From: Candidatus Gastranaerophilales bacterium | GTDB taxonomy: Bacteria > Cyanobacteriota > Vampirovibrionia > Gastranaerophilales > Gastranaerophilaceae | Assembly: GCA_944326615.1 (NCBI GenBank) | Contig: CALVEO010000019.1 | Coordinates: 1 to 32,683 of the forward strand | Length of the DNA stretch: 32,683 nucleotides | Direction of reading: 5' to 3' | Part shown: positions 24,929 through 32,469 of the stretch, in pieces | Numbering within the stretch: position 1 is the stretch's first letter | Layout: every line of letters begins with the position of its first letter | Made by a program: the position numbers and the translations under genes | The notes under the pieces: model-generated | What the model was told of the DNA's origin: nothing | The model's database searches: none | What the model saw: only the letters and a program-made list of their open reading frames with translations

Positions 24929-25135
24929 TTACCCTCTAGTTATACCCTCACCCGCATCTCTAGTGACTCGCAAGCTCGTCAAGAGCTGCTCCCTCTCACA
25001 AAGAGAGAGGGGCAGCGTAGCCGCTGCACCCGATACCTGGGCCTTGCATGAACTTGCTCTGTCACTACAAGAAGGTAGACTTTGGCAATTAGAAGATAAG
25101 CCTTTTACCGTAAACAGCCTATCTTCCTACCTTCC
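24929..25135 (-). repeat. Mosaic intergenic repeat, copy B
   Basis: On the minus strand this reads linker (GGTAGGAAGATAGG), then M1 (25117-25008, 110 bp identical to 23151-23260), then M2 (25017-24929, 89 bp with two mismatches to 23029-23117), sharing the joint CGCTGCCCCT. In copy A the order is M2-linker-M1, so the two are circularly permuted. The hairpin GCAGCG-TAGC-CGCTGC is at 25012-25027. It lies between the two pseudopilin genes. Confidence 0.88.
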
Positions 25136-25261
25136 TAACTTCCAAACTGTATCCTGATAAATTGCCTGACATCTTTTATAACTTCTCCTCTATCCGGATG
25201 ATTTTTACCCGTCTAATCCTTTAGAATTAGTTAAAATTAATTAATAATTTTTGTAAAGCTA

Positions 25262-25290
25262 TTGACTTTTTACAAAAAATACTTTAAAAT
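25262..25290 (+). promoter_or_regulatory. Promoter of pseudopilin gene 2
   Basis: TTGACT (25262-25267), a 17-nt spacer and TAAAAT (25285-25290), the same layout as the promoter of paralogue 1. The leader is about 150 nt and ends with the same 30-nt segment (25420-25450) as gene 1. Confidence 0.68.
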
Positions 25291-25446
25291 ATAGATACAA
25301 AAAGATTTTTCAAAAGAGTTTTTATGCATATCCATACATTTTGGAGAGATTCGATGATTAAAATATTAATAGAGGATAGAGATATAAAAGCGTAGAACAT
25401 TTTTGAGGAATCAGAAAGTTTTACAAAAAAGAAAGGTGAAAAGATT

Positions 25447-26112
25447 ATGACAAAAAGATTCGGCTTTACACTCGCAGAAGTGTTAATCACATTAGGTATC
25501 ATCGGTGTTGTAGCTGCAATGACTATGCCTACATTGATGAACTCTACTCAAGGTGCACAGTACAAAGCTGCTTACAAAAAAGCTTTATCAGCTTTATCTC
25601 AAGCTGTTACTTTAAACATGGCGCTTGATGAATGGAACTTTGCTGATTTGGAATCAGGCAGTACTGTTTACAATTTGGAAAAAATGTTAACAAGCAGAAT
25701 GAATGTTGTTAGAACTGAAACAGGTTCATTTAACGATGCTAAAGAAGCTCAATATAAAGGAAGAGTTACAAATAATAAAGGTGCAGGTGTAACTTCTGAT
25801 GTTACAGTTACAAATAATACAACATTATTCTTTAACGATGGTATTATGTTCACTTTCCAGGGTGATGATATTTCAGGATGTACAAGAGGTGCTGATGGTA
25901 CAGATCCTATAACTTCTTTACCTGACTCTTGTAAAGGTTTCATCGATGTAAACGGTATTAAAGCTCCAAACAGAGTTGTTGCTTGCGATGAAGGTACTAA
26001 CGATGATAATTGCCAAATCAAGAGCCCGACAGATATTTATCCTGTAATCTTCTATGATCAAACAATCATGCCTAACTCTGTTGCTGCTAGAGCAGTATTA
26101 TACAGCAAATAG
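25447..26112 (+). CDS. Type IV pilin-like (pseudopilin) protein, paralogue 2
   Basis: 221 aa. The leader MTKRFG has the canonical Gly before FTLAEVLITLGIIGVVAAMT, with Glu at +5. Residues 7-60 match paralogue 1 almost exactly in protein but differ at many third codon positions. Other blocks are nearly identical in DNA, for instance the segment coding for TSRMNVVRTETGSF and the last 80 nt. The C-terminal domain has four Cys (GCTR/DSC and ACDE/DNC) placed as in paralogue 1. It is expected to be exported and assembled like a minor pilin. It is followed by a strong terminator at 26138-26171. Confidence 0.88.
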   Translation: MTKRFGFTLAEVLITLGIIGVVAAMTMPTLMNSTQGAQYKAAYKKALSALSQAVTLNMALDEWNFADLESGSTVYNLEKMLTSRMNVVRTETGSFNDAKEAQYKGRVTNNKGAGVTSDVTVTNNTTLFFNDGIMFTFQGDDISGCTRGADGTDPITSLPDSCKGFIDVNGIKAPNRVVACDEGTNDDNCQIKSPTDIYPVIFYDQTIMPNSVAARAVLYSK

Positions 26113-26137
26113 TTTTAATAGGATAAAACAAAATAGT

Positions 26138-26171
26138 AAAAAAGACTCTGTAATATTACAGAGTCTTTTTT
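26138..26171 (+). terminator. Strong rho-independent terminator
   Basis: AAAAAAGACTCTGTAA (26138-26153) pairs with TTACAGAGTCTTTTTT (26156-26171) in a perfect 16-bp stem and ends in T6. It can also work on the opposite strand. Confidence 0.88.
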
Positions 26172-26193
26172 AGTGATATCCTTTTTTTATTAA

Positions 26194-26222
26194 TTGACAC
26201 AAACAGCCCGAAATGCTATATA
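26194..26222 (+). promoter_or_regulatory. Leaderless promoter of the small membrane protein gene
   Basis: TTGACA (26194-26199), a 17-nt spacer and TATATA (26217-26222) are followed by 6 nt and the ATG at 26229. There is no Shine-Dalgarno. Confidence 0.72.
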
Positions 26223-26228
26223 TATAAT

Positions 26229-26471
26229 ATGAGAGAAATTGTTTATACGGAAAAACTTAATTCCATAAGAAATGAAATGACTCATTTATGGACATCATTC
26301 TTTATCGTTGGTGGAGGTTCTTTTACTCTCCTGTTTAATAAGCCGACTTTTGGTGTTGCCGTTTTGGCATTCATTGGACTGTTATTTGCGTGCATATTTT
26401 TTAATGCATACATAGTAAGGCGTACAGAACTTTTGAAATTGTTAAATAAATTAGAAAGGGAGAATAAATAA
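26229..26471 (+). CDS. Small two-helix membrane protein, 80 aa
   Basis: I do not recognise a family. A charged N-terminus (REIVYTEKLNSIRNEMTHLW) is followed by two hydrophobic helices separated by NKPTFG (about 21-37 and 44-63), then a basic/charged tail that looks coiled (RRTELLKLLNKLEREN). The stop overlaps the next start by one base (TAATG), so it is coupled to a 37-aa membrane peptide. It lies between the pseudopilins and the repeat region. A toxin/antitoxin or a small membrane accessory role is possible, but nothing shows it. Confidence 0.65.
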   Translation: MREIVYTEKLNSIRNEMTHLWTSFFIVGGGSFTLLFNKPTFGVAVLAFIGLLFACIFFNAYIVRRTELLKLLNKLERENK

Positions 26472-26584
26472 TGGATATAATTTCTATATTACAAATTACA
26501 GGAGCATCACTGTTAGTTATAACCGGTATTTACGGGATTTATCAGTACATGAAACAAAATCGTGAATATAAAATGTACAAATAG
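26471..26584 (+). CDS. 37-aa single-helix membrane peptide, coupled to the previous gene
   Basis: Reads MDIISILQITGASLLVITGI... with one transmembrane helix (about 4-24) and a basic tail YMKQNREYKMYK. The start overlaps the previous stop (TAATG), and GGGAG lies about 11 nt before the ATG. The reading frame, coupling and clean membrane topology argue for a real microprotein. The family is unknown. Confidence 0.55.
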   Translation: MDIISILQITGASLLVITGIYGIYQYMKQNREYKMYK

Positions 26585-26625
26585 AAAGTACCCGCATTTT
26601 TTAATTCCCTCTCGCTCAAGGAGGG

Positions 26626-26756
26626 GGGGGGGGAATTTCTAGCTGACCTGTGGTGAGAAGGCAGGGAGTCAAGTTGTATACAGTAATGTCATTGCGCATT
26701 TATTGCGCAATCTAAAATTTATCATAAAAAGATCGCGCACCATATGCGCGATGACA
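26626..26756. repeat. G11 tract and 70-bp near-palindrome
   Basis: A run of 11 G lies at 26623-26633, inside a loose AATTCCC/GGGAATT hairpin. Then 26687-26756 is an imperfect palindrome of 70 bp: TGTCATTGCGCAT at the left end matches the reverse complement of the right end at 12 of 13 positions. It contains two nested hairpins, ATTGCGC/GCGCAAT and ATCGCGCA/TGCGCGAT. It carries no gene. Confidence 0.7.
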
Positions 26757-26794
26757 GGTCTTAATATTCACTCCCTCGTCACTTTGGGGAGAGA

Positions 26795-26916
26795 GTTAGA
26801 GAGAGGGGGAACGTAGCCGTTCCATCCATCACATTGGGTGTTGCATAAACTTTGGGTGTCATTGCGAGGGGGAGCGTGCCGCTCTACACGTCACATTTTC
26901 TTACAATGTCAGAACA
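26795..26916 (+). repeat. Mosaic intergenic repeat, copy D
   Basis: Hairpin GGAACG-TAGC-CGTTCC at 26808-26823, as in copy A. The right part (about 26866-26916) is the reverse complement of copy A's 22986-23040 segment with a few changes, so this module is inverted relative to the hairpin. It stops a few bases before the stop codon of the U32 gene. Confidence 0.78.
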
Positions 26917-26919
26917 ATC

Positions 26920-28563
26920 CTATTTTTGGAAAAATTTATCAAGCAATACAGGCACAAATTTCGCACTTAGTGCACTGAAATCAAACACAAATTCATTCAC
27001 GCCTGCACTGTATAATTCTTCGACCTTATCAAATTCCTCAAGAATTTTATCCTCAAACATGTGCATTCTGCAAAATCCATCACAGGTAAAAGGATAAATT
27101 TTATCCAATGAAGGATCATGAAGCCCGTAACCTCCCCTGTGGCAGGGGGCTTTGCACGAAAGACGCGATACTACTGCGCTGTCATTATTTAAAGGACACA
27201 AACCAAGACTTGGAACCCTTATATTTCCTGCAATAGTATATTTTTTAAACTGTATATCATTTTTTATTTTTTTTATCGTTTTTATGGTGCTTTCTATATC
27301 TGAAAATGACGTAAAATCAACTGTTTCAATCGGAGCAAGGTTATTCAGGCATTTTATGGAAAGACTGTTCAATAGGTTTATGCCCTGTCCTATTTCTATC
27401 GGAATATGGTTAATATCAGAATCATTAATCGCCGTCCAAAAATATCCGATATTGTTGATAATCAAGCTATCAGGTGCCGGATTAGTAAGCAAAATCTGCT
27501 TTACATACTCATAAACCCTGTCAAAATCCCTTTCAATAAGAATTCTCGGCGTAGAAAGCTGGAATTTTATCCCGTATTTGGTACAGAATTTTTTAACCTT
27601 CATTATTATGTCGCTGAAACTGCTTGTCGCAAGATCGCATGTCGCAAGGATTTCCCCGTACTCTATTGAGTAAACCGGGCATACACCCGCTTTTTTTATG
27701 TATTTTTCAAGTTCTTTTATTTGTGCAAGTTCTGAAAGGCGTAAATTTATTTTATATATGTCTTTTTTTGAATAATCCAGAACCTGCCGGATTTTGGGCT
27801 TTGTAATTTTCCACTCAAAATTCCTTATATTTCTGCTGAATTTAAAATCCTGCCCTTCAGCGCTTACCACAACCCCGAGAAAGTGATTTGTGCTGTAAAT
27901 ACTTTTTCTCACATGTTTGAAAGGAAGTTTTTGATGCTTAAAAAGTTTGGGCTTATCAAGAATTTTTTGGATAAGTTCAATGGCCTCCAATATTTCATCG
28001 GAATTATTAAATTTTCCCTTGATAACAACGCTGTCAATAGCCTTTAATTTTTTTATATCCTCGGCACAGTAAGGAAGGTTATCGCTGTCTATCGCCAGAG
28101 GAAGTTTTGTATACTGTTTAATTTTTGCAATATTTTTCATGTAGATTTCTTCGGTAATAATAATCTCATCGACCTTGTGAAAATTATTAATAAAGTCAAT
28201 ACCTGCTAAATTATGAATATCAAAATACGAATCTACAATAACCTTGAAGGGCAGATTAAAAACCTTTATTGCCTCCAAAATCGCAAAACTGTTTATGAAA
28301 ATACCATCAATTCCTGCTGTTTTCAAAAATTTCAACAATTTTTTTATCTCCGGCAGGTTTTCTTCTGTTATGTCATGTTTGAAATTTATATAAATAGCAC
28401 AGTTATTCCGTTTTGCAGCATCCACAAATTCATTAACATACTCAAAATTGTTATTTAAAAACTTTTTATAATAAACATAATAATCCCTGCAAGATGTTTC
28501 TTTAGCGAAAACGCCAATATCTTCAGGCTTTTTAACAGGTGCAACAATTTTTATACTTCCCAT
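26920..28563 (-). CDS. Peptidase U32 family protein (two TIM-barrel-like halves, Fe-S type)
   Basis: 547 aa. The N-terminal half contains the barrel with INFKHDITEENL and GIDGIFINSFAILEAIK. The C-terminal half holds the U32 cysteine cluster: LGLCPLNND, SCKAPCHRGGYGLHDPSLDKIYPFTCDGFCRMHMFE, which fits the [4Fe-4S]-binding cysteines and the Y-x-L-x-D..YP words of U32 proteins. Several U32 members (RlhA, TrhP, UbiU/V) are now tied to RNA or ubiquinone hydroxylation rather than proteolysis; which applies here is open. The start follows TGGTATAAT with 6 nt to the ATG, so leaderless. A MITE-like element begins right at this promoter. Confidence 0.82.
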   Translation of the reverse strand: MGSIKIVAPVKKPEDIGVFAKETSCRDYYVYYKKFLNNNFEYVNEFVDAAKRNNCAIYINFKHDITEENLPEIKKLLKFLKTAGIDGIFINSFAILEAIKVFNLPFKVIVDSYFDIHNLAGIDFINNFHKVDEIIITEEIYMKNIAKIKQYTKLPLAIDSDNLPYCAEDIKKLKAIDSVVIKGKFNNSDEILEAIELIQKILDKPKLFKHQKLPFKHVRKSIYSTNHFLGVVVSAEGQDFKFSRNIRNFEWKITKPKIRQVLDYSKKDIYKINLRLSELAQIKELEKYIKKAGVCPVYSIEYGEILATCDLATSSFSDIIMKVKKFCTKYGIKFQLSTPRILIERDFDRVYEYVKQILLTNPAPDSLIINNIGYFWTAINDSDINHIPIEIGQGINLLNSLSIKCLNNLAPIETVDFTSFSDIESTIKTIKKIKNDIQFKKYTIAGNIRVPSLGLCPLNNDSAVVSRLSCKAPCHRGGYGLHDPSLDKIYPFTCDGFCRMHMFEDKILEEFDKVEELYSAGVNEFVFDFSALSAKFVPVLLDKFFQK

Positions 28564-28569
28564 AGAATT

Positions 28570-28578
28570 ATTATACCA
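28570..28578 (-). promoter_or_regulatory. Extended -10 promoter of the U32 gene at the edge of the MITE-like element
   Basis: Minus strand TGGTATAAT (28578-28570), then 6 nt and the ATG at 28563. The element's terminal repeat begins at 28577, so any -35 would lie inside the element. Confidence 0.62.
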
Positions 28579-28847
28579 TAATAAATATTATAAGAAGTGA
28601 ATAGGTGAATAAGTAAGTCAATACTGTGCGCTTCGCGCACCGTAAAACAGCTTCCTTCCCTGAATAGGGAAGGTTAGGATGGGTTATAATTAATACCCAC
28701 CCTAATCAGGGAGGGGTAATATAAATTATTCACCCTCACCCTAGCCCTCTTTCACAAGGGAGAGAAAGATTAAATTTCGTGCGTATTAGCGCGTCGTAAT
28801 GACTTATTAACTTATTCACCTATTAACTTTCTATAATATTTATTATG
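28577..28847. mobile_element. MITE-like element, 271 bp with ~50-bp terminal inverted repeats
   Basis: The ends match as inverted repeats: 28577-28592 and 28832-28847 are identical (CATAATAAATATTATA), the next 21 bp agree at 18 positions (AATAGGTGAATAAG identical), and the next block agrees after a 4-nt gap. The inside holds a GTGCGC-TTC-GCGCAC hairpin (28626-28640), a CCTTCCCTGAATAGGGAAGG hairpin and CCCTCACCCTAGCCC words like those of the mosaic repeats. There is no ORF. No clear target duplication is seen. Confidence 0.7.
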
Positions 28848-28995
28848 TAAACAAATGTTAACATTCGCTGAAAAATTAAGCAATTTTTTGGGAAAGAAAT
28901 ACTTAGTATATATATAAGGAATATATAGGATAGTTTAACACACTTTCTCAAAACACAAATCAATAGGATTACAATTGAATTTAGGGAGGACAGCA

Positions 28996-29232
28996 ATGGC
29001 AATAGGTGCTGAGGATTACATCGACCAGCTATTGGTCAAAAAATATGCAGAAGAAAAAGTTGATAACCATGACAATATGGAATCCATGGTTGACCCTGAA
29101 AAAATGATGGGTGCAATGAATGATTACGCCAGCATGTATCGCAATATGATGGGGCTTAAACAACGTCTCAATATAGCTTGTTACGCGGTTAATGCTCGTA
29201 ATGCACGATATAACAAAACTTCCCAGTATTAG
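28996..29232 (+). CDS. Small hypothetical protein, 78 aa
   Basis: I do not recognise it. The start at 28996 is chosen because AGGGAGG (28983-28989) lies 6 nt upstream; a TTG at 28975 in the same frame lies before that ribosome site. The protein is soluble and Met-rich: MAIGAEDYIDQLLVKKYAEE, then ESMVDPEKMMGAMNDYASMYRNMMGLKQ, probably helical, ending in NARNARYNKTSQY. It precedes maf by 63 nt on the same strand, but maf has its own -10 box. The strong ribosome site makes it a likely real gene. Confidence 0.65.
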   Translation: MAIGAEDYIDQLLVKKYAEEKVDNHDNMESMVDPEKMMGAMNDYASMYRNMMGLKQRLNIACYAVNARNARYNKTSQY

Positions 29233-29295
29233 TTATACAAAATTTTATGTTCCTGCTTTTTTAAGATATAATATCTCTAAGAAAGTGAGAACAAA

Positions 29296-29853
29296 ATGGC
29301 GGGAAAAATTATCCTTGCTTCTTCTTCTCCCAGAAGAGCAGATATTCTGAAAAAACTTAATATTGGATTTGAAATTATACCGTCTCCGTATGTCGAAGAT
29401 CATACAAGGACGGTTTTTTCTTATGATTTTATAGAAAGTCTTGCTTATAACAAGGCAAAGGCGGTTTTACCTCTTGTCAAAGAACCTTCATTAATTATCG
29501 GAGCAGACACTGTTGTTGTTCTTGATAATGAAATTCTTGGTAAGCCCGAAGGATATGAAGGTGCTTTTAGAATGCTGAAAAGGCTTTCTGGAAAATCTCA
29601 TATTGTTGTTACCAGTATTGTTGTGATAGATTCCCAAACAAAAGAAGTAAAGAAAAATTCAACAACCAGCGTGGTAACGTTTGAAAAGCTTACTGATGAA
29701 CAAATAAAATACTATATTGATAATTTTAAGCCGTTTGATAAAGCAGGAGCGTATGGAATTCAAGAGATGCCAGCAGGCTATATCAAATCATATACCGGTG
29801 ACCTTGAAAACATTATAGGTATAAGTTCTAAAGCTTTACTTAAATTATTATAA
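29296..29853 (+). CDS. maf: Maf family nucleoside triphosphate pyrophosphatase
   Basis: 185 aa, the usual length. [13 protein letters not shown] (5-17) is the conserved N-terminal substrate loop. [18 protein letters not shown] carries the catalytic Asp, and [10 protein letters not shown] with [12 protein letters not shown] completes the family pattern. Maf proteins hydrolyse nonstandard or canonical NTPs (dTTP, UTP, modified) to the monophosphate and pyrophosphate, and affect septum formation. The AGA-Y-GIQ form fits dTTP/UTP-type members. TATAAT (29267-29272) gives a short leader with AAGAAAGTGAG. Its stop overlaps the convergent SEC-C gene by a few bases. Confidence 0.92.
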   Translation: MAGKIILASSSPRRADILKKLNIGFEIIPSPYVEDHTRTVFSYDFIESLAYNKAKAVLPLVKEPSLIIGADTVVVLDNEILGKPEGYEGAFRMLKRLSGKSHIVVTSIVVIDSQTKEVKKNSTTSVVTFEKLTDEQIKYYIDNFKPFDKAGAYGIQEMPAGYIKSYTGDLENIIGISSKALLKLL

Positions 29854-31125
29854 ATTGGCTCCGCAGCATTTTTTGAATTTTTTACCGCTTCCGCATGGAC
29901 ATGGATCGTTTCGCCCGATTTTGCTTAAATCTATTCCTTCCAAATTTGGTTTTTCTATATCTTCTTCTATAATACCAAGAGTTTTTGAAAAAGCTTTGGA
30001 TTTATACAAAACAGTTGTTGATGAAAATATTTTATTCTCCAAATATCTTGATTTATAGTGTTCAAGTAATTCATCAAGGGTATAATTTGTATTGAGAAGC
30101 TTATTAACAATCTCCATAAAATTGTCGTGCTTTTGTGCAACACGCTTAATTATGTTAGCTGAAAATTTATCATTATTTAAGAAAAATTCAACGCATTCTT
30201 TTGCATTTTCTACACTGTCCGGATTTTCTATAATTTTATTAAATGTTTCATAAAAAGGAACTGCATATAAACCTAATTCATTATCAAAAATTATTCCGAC
30301 ATCATAAATTTCTTTGTGAGATGAGAAACCGCCCAGAGAATTTTCCAGGAAATTTTCATAAGAATTATTAAACTCTGAAACATTAAAGAATTTATAAGTG
30401 TCTAAGGTTTGAATTTTATCTTTGAAATCAACTTTTTCTCCGCCTTCAGCAAAATCGTTGAAAGCACCGATTAAATCATCAGCGAACTTGTTTGTTGTTA
30501 CAATCTCATCTGTACCAAAAAACTCTATAAATTTATCATAAATTTCTTTAATATCTTTTTCAATTTCTTTCTGCTTTTCTGGATTATCCATATAAACCAG
30601 CTCAGGGTTTTGAATAATTTTTGCAACGGAATATCTCAGAGCGTCATCACGCCTGCTTGATGGAAGCACACCTGATATTTCAAGAAGATAATATGCTTTT
30701 TCAAATTTAAAAATCCTTGCAACAACATACTGACCTGACCCCATTCCTCTGAATGTAGTCATTTTTACAAGTGATACAACATTATATGTTTTTTCGTTTA
30801 TAATATTATTCAATTCAAAGCCGTTTTGCAATACACGTTTTATTTCAAAAATTGAAGATATAGACTGCATCAAAGCCTTAACAATCTTTTTTTCTAAAGC
30901 AGAAAGCTTTCTGGTATTTTCCAAAAACAAGGCTAATATACTTTTATTATTCAAATTTCTTTCAAATATGTAATTAAAACAAGCAGATTGAAAATTCATT
31001 CCGCTCTGTCCGATTGTTTTTAAATATTCTTCAAAATCAGGTTTTACAGCCTCATCTATCTGTATAAATTCAGCAAGACGTTTTATAATCTCATTAATTT
31101 CTTTTAAATCTTCTAAAACTAGCAT
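29848..31125 (-). CDS. SEC-C motif (zinc-binding) domain protein
   Basis: 425 aa. The clear domain is the C-terminal SEC-C motif, [22 protein letters not shown], a Cys-rich zinc site as in SecA tails and YecA. The remaining ~400 residues are helical and charged, with no motif I recognise; the middle ([36 protein letters not shown]) is strand-rich. The motif usually serves protein-protein or ribosome contacts, so a role in protein quality or export is possible but unproven. GAGAGGGAG lies just before the ATG. It is convergent with maf. Confidence 0.75.
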   Translation of the reverse strand: MLVLEDLKEINEIIKRLAEFIQIDEAVKPDFEEYLKTIGQSGMNFQSACFNYIFERNLNNKSILALFLENTRKLSALEKKIVKALMQSISSIFEIKRVLQNGFELNNIINEKTYNVVSLVKMTTFRGMGSGQYVVARIFKFEKAYYLLEISGVLPSSRRDDALRYSVAKIIQNPELVYMDNPEKQKEIEKDIKEIYDKFIEFFGTDEIVTTNKFADDLIGAFNDFAEGGEKVDFKDKIQTLDTYKFFNVSEFNNSYENFLENSLGGFSSHKEIYDVGIIFDNELGLYAVPFYETFNKIIENPDSVENAKECVEFFLNNDKFSANIIKRVAQKHDNFMEIVNKLLNTNYTLDELLEHYKSRYLENKIFSSTTVLYKSKAFSKTLGIIEEDIEKPNLEGIDLSKIGRNDPCPCGSGKKFKKCCGANL

Positions 31126-31197
31126 TAATTTCTCCCTCTCTATAAAGAGAATACCTTAAAAGAATTCAAAACTCAATACTATAACCGATTAATATTG

Positions 31198-32274
31198 TTA
31201 AGGTTTTCTAACAAGCTTTGTTTCAAGAGAAAATTCACAATCCGGACACATTTTTTGAGCAATTCTTTTATCTAATTTTGCTCCGTTTAAATCACCTAAT
31301 GCTGCTCTTGCTACTGATCTGTTATAGTAAACATCAGCCGGAGAAAAATGTACATTTTCTTTTTTAACATAAGCGTCGACAAGTTTATTCAATTCATTAT
31401 ATGCAGCCGAGTAATCCTTATTTTTAAGCTGATAAGCGGCTTTTTCACTTCTCAAAAGATATTTTGCAGCTTTTTCAGGCTCAGCTTCTATAGCTTTATC
31501 AAATTCAGCGAGCATGTCTTTATAAGGTAAATAATAAGTTTTAACCCCTGTAATATTATCAGAGAAACTGTCGGATAAACTGTATTTGTTAGCATTTACG
31601 TAATCATTTACAGATTCCTTATACTGTTTTAATTTAAATTCAGCATAAGCTTTTTGAGCATATGCTTCAGGAGCTATCGGTACAAATTTCAAATATATAC
31701 CTGCTAAATTTGCAGCCTGCTTGTATTTTTCGGAATTATTCAATCCACTGATAATAAACGGAGTACAAACATAGCCAATAAATAAAACAGCAAGTATTAA
31801 TACAATATAAACACTTTTTCTTGGAGTATTTACATATTCCTTAAAAGCCTTATCATCAATATATTTTACACTGGGCTTAAAAGGAGTTTTCTTAAAAGTT
31901 CCAATATACCTTGCCAGATAATTTTCATAAAGATAGTTAATGCCTATATAAGTAATATAAAGGACAATCAGCGGAATTAGTGACAAAATCAAAGCTGCCG
32001 CCCAGAATGGCATGCGCATAAATTCCGTAAAAAACGGAAATATAATAAAATAAATATATAAAAGGATTTCCAGAGCTACAACAGAATTTAGAATTGTTGT
32101 AAACTTTCTGTAAGTTTTGTTAACTTCTTTTAATTTTTCATCAGGAAGTTTTACCGAATATAAGTAACCGTTACTTCTCATAATACCTGCGAGTATAGTA
32201 TAGTTATTTATATTATAGTAAGTGCAGTACTGAGAGTTTAAAAAAATTTTTTTTCTGTAATCATTAATATCCAT
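31198..32274 (-). CDS. Membrane protein with C-terminal TPR-like repeats
   Basis: 358 aa. Three membrane helices are visible (about 38-60, 72-96 and 132-154). The C-terminal half (about 170-340) is helical with TPR-like pairs such as APEAYAQKAYAEFKLKQYKESVNDYVNANKY and DVYYNRSVARAALGDLNGAKLDKRIAQKMCPDC. A CPDC pair lies near the end. I know of no function; such proteins usually scaffold membrane complexes. A promoter TTGCAA, 17 nt, TAATAT and 6 nt leads to the ATG (32309 to 32274), again leaderless. Confidence 0.7.
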   Translation of the reverse strand: MDINDYRKKIFLNSQYCTYYNINNYTILAGIMRSNGYLYSVKLPDEKLKEVNKTYRKFTTILNSVVALEILLYIYFIIFPFFTEFMRMPFWAAALILSLIPLIVLYITYIGINYLYENYLARYIGTFKKTPFKPSVKYIDDKAFKEYVNTPRKSVYIVLILAVLFIGYVCTPFIISGLNNSEKYKQAANLAGIYLKFVPIAPEAYAQKAYAEFKLKQYKESVNDYVNANKYSLSDSFSDNITGVKTYYLPYKDMLAEFDKAIEAEPEKAAKYLLRSEKAAYQLKNKDYSAAYNELNKLVDAYVKKENVHFSPADVYYNRSVARAALGDLNGAKLDKRIAQKMCPDCEFSLETKLVRKP

Positions 32275-32280
32275 AAATTT

Positions 32281-32309
32281 ATATTAACATTTTTTCTAAA
32301 AATTTGCAA
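32281..32309 (-). promoter_or_regulatory. Leaderless promoter of the membrane TPR gene
   Basis: Minus strand TTGCAA (32309-32304), a 17-nt spacer, TAATAT (32286-32281), then 6 nt and the ATG at 32274. Confidence 0.5.
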
Positions 32310-32372
32310 TCAGTTTACAAAAAATTTTGAGATGTTATAATAAATTGGCAGCAAATTGAAAATTATATATAT

Positions 32373-32446
32373 CGGGACGTGGCGCAGCTTGGTAGCGTGC
32401 TACCTTGGGGTGGTAGAGGTCGCAGGTTCAAATCCTGTCGTTCCGA
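32373..32446 (+). tRNA. tRNA-Pro (GGG anticodon)
   Basis: 74 nt with a full cloverleaf: 7-bp acceptor stem (one G-T pair), D-arm with GGCGCAGCTTGGTAGCGT, anticodon stem CTACC/GGTAG around TTGGGGT (anticodon GGG), and T-arm with GGTTCAAATCC. The discriminator base is A, and CCA is not encoded. CGGGACG is the 5' end. Confidence 0.93.
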
Positions 32447-32469
32447 TTTTTTAAATAGCTTCAATTTTT

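Noticed and set aside
28848-28995. Clear promoter for the 78-aa protein
   Set aside because: Several TATATA-like strings exist, but none has a convincing -35 at 16-18 nt, so no promoter is annotated.
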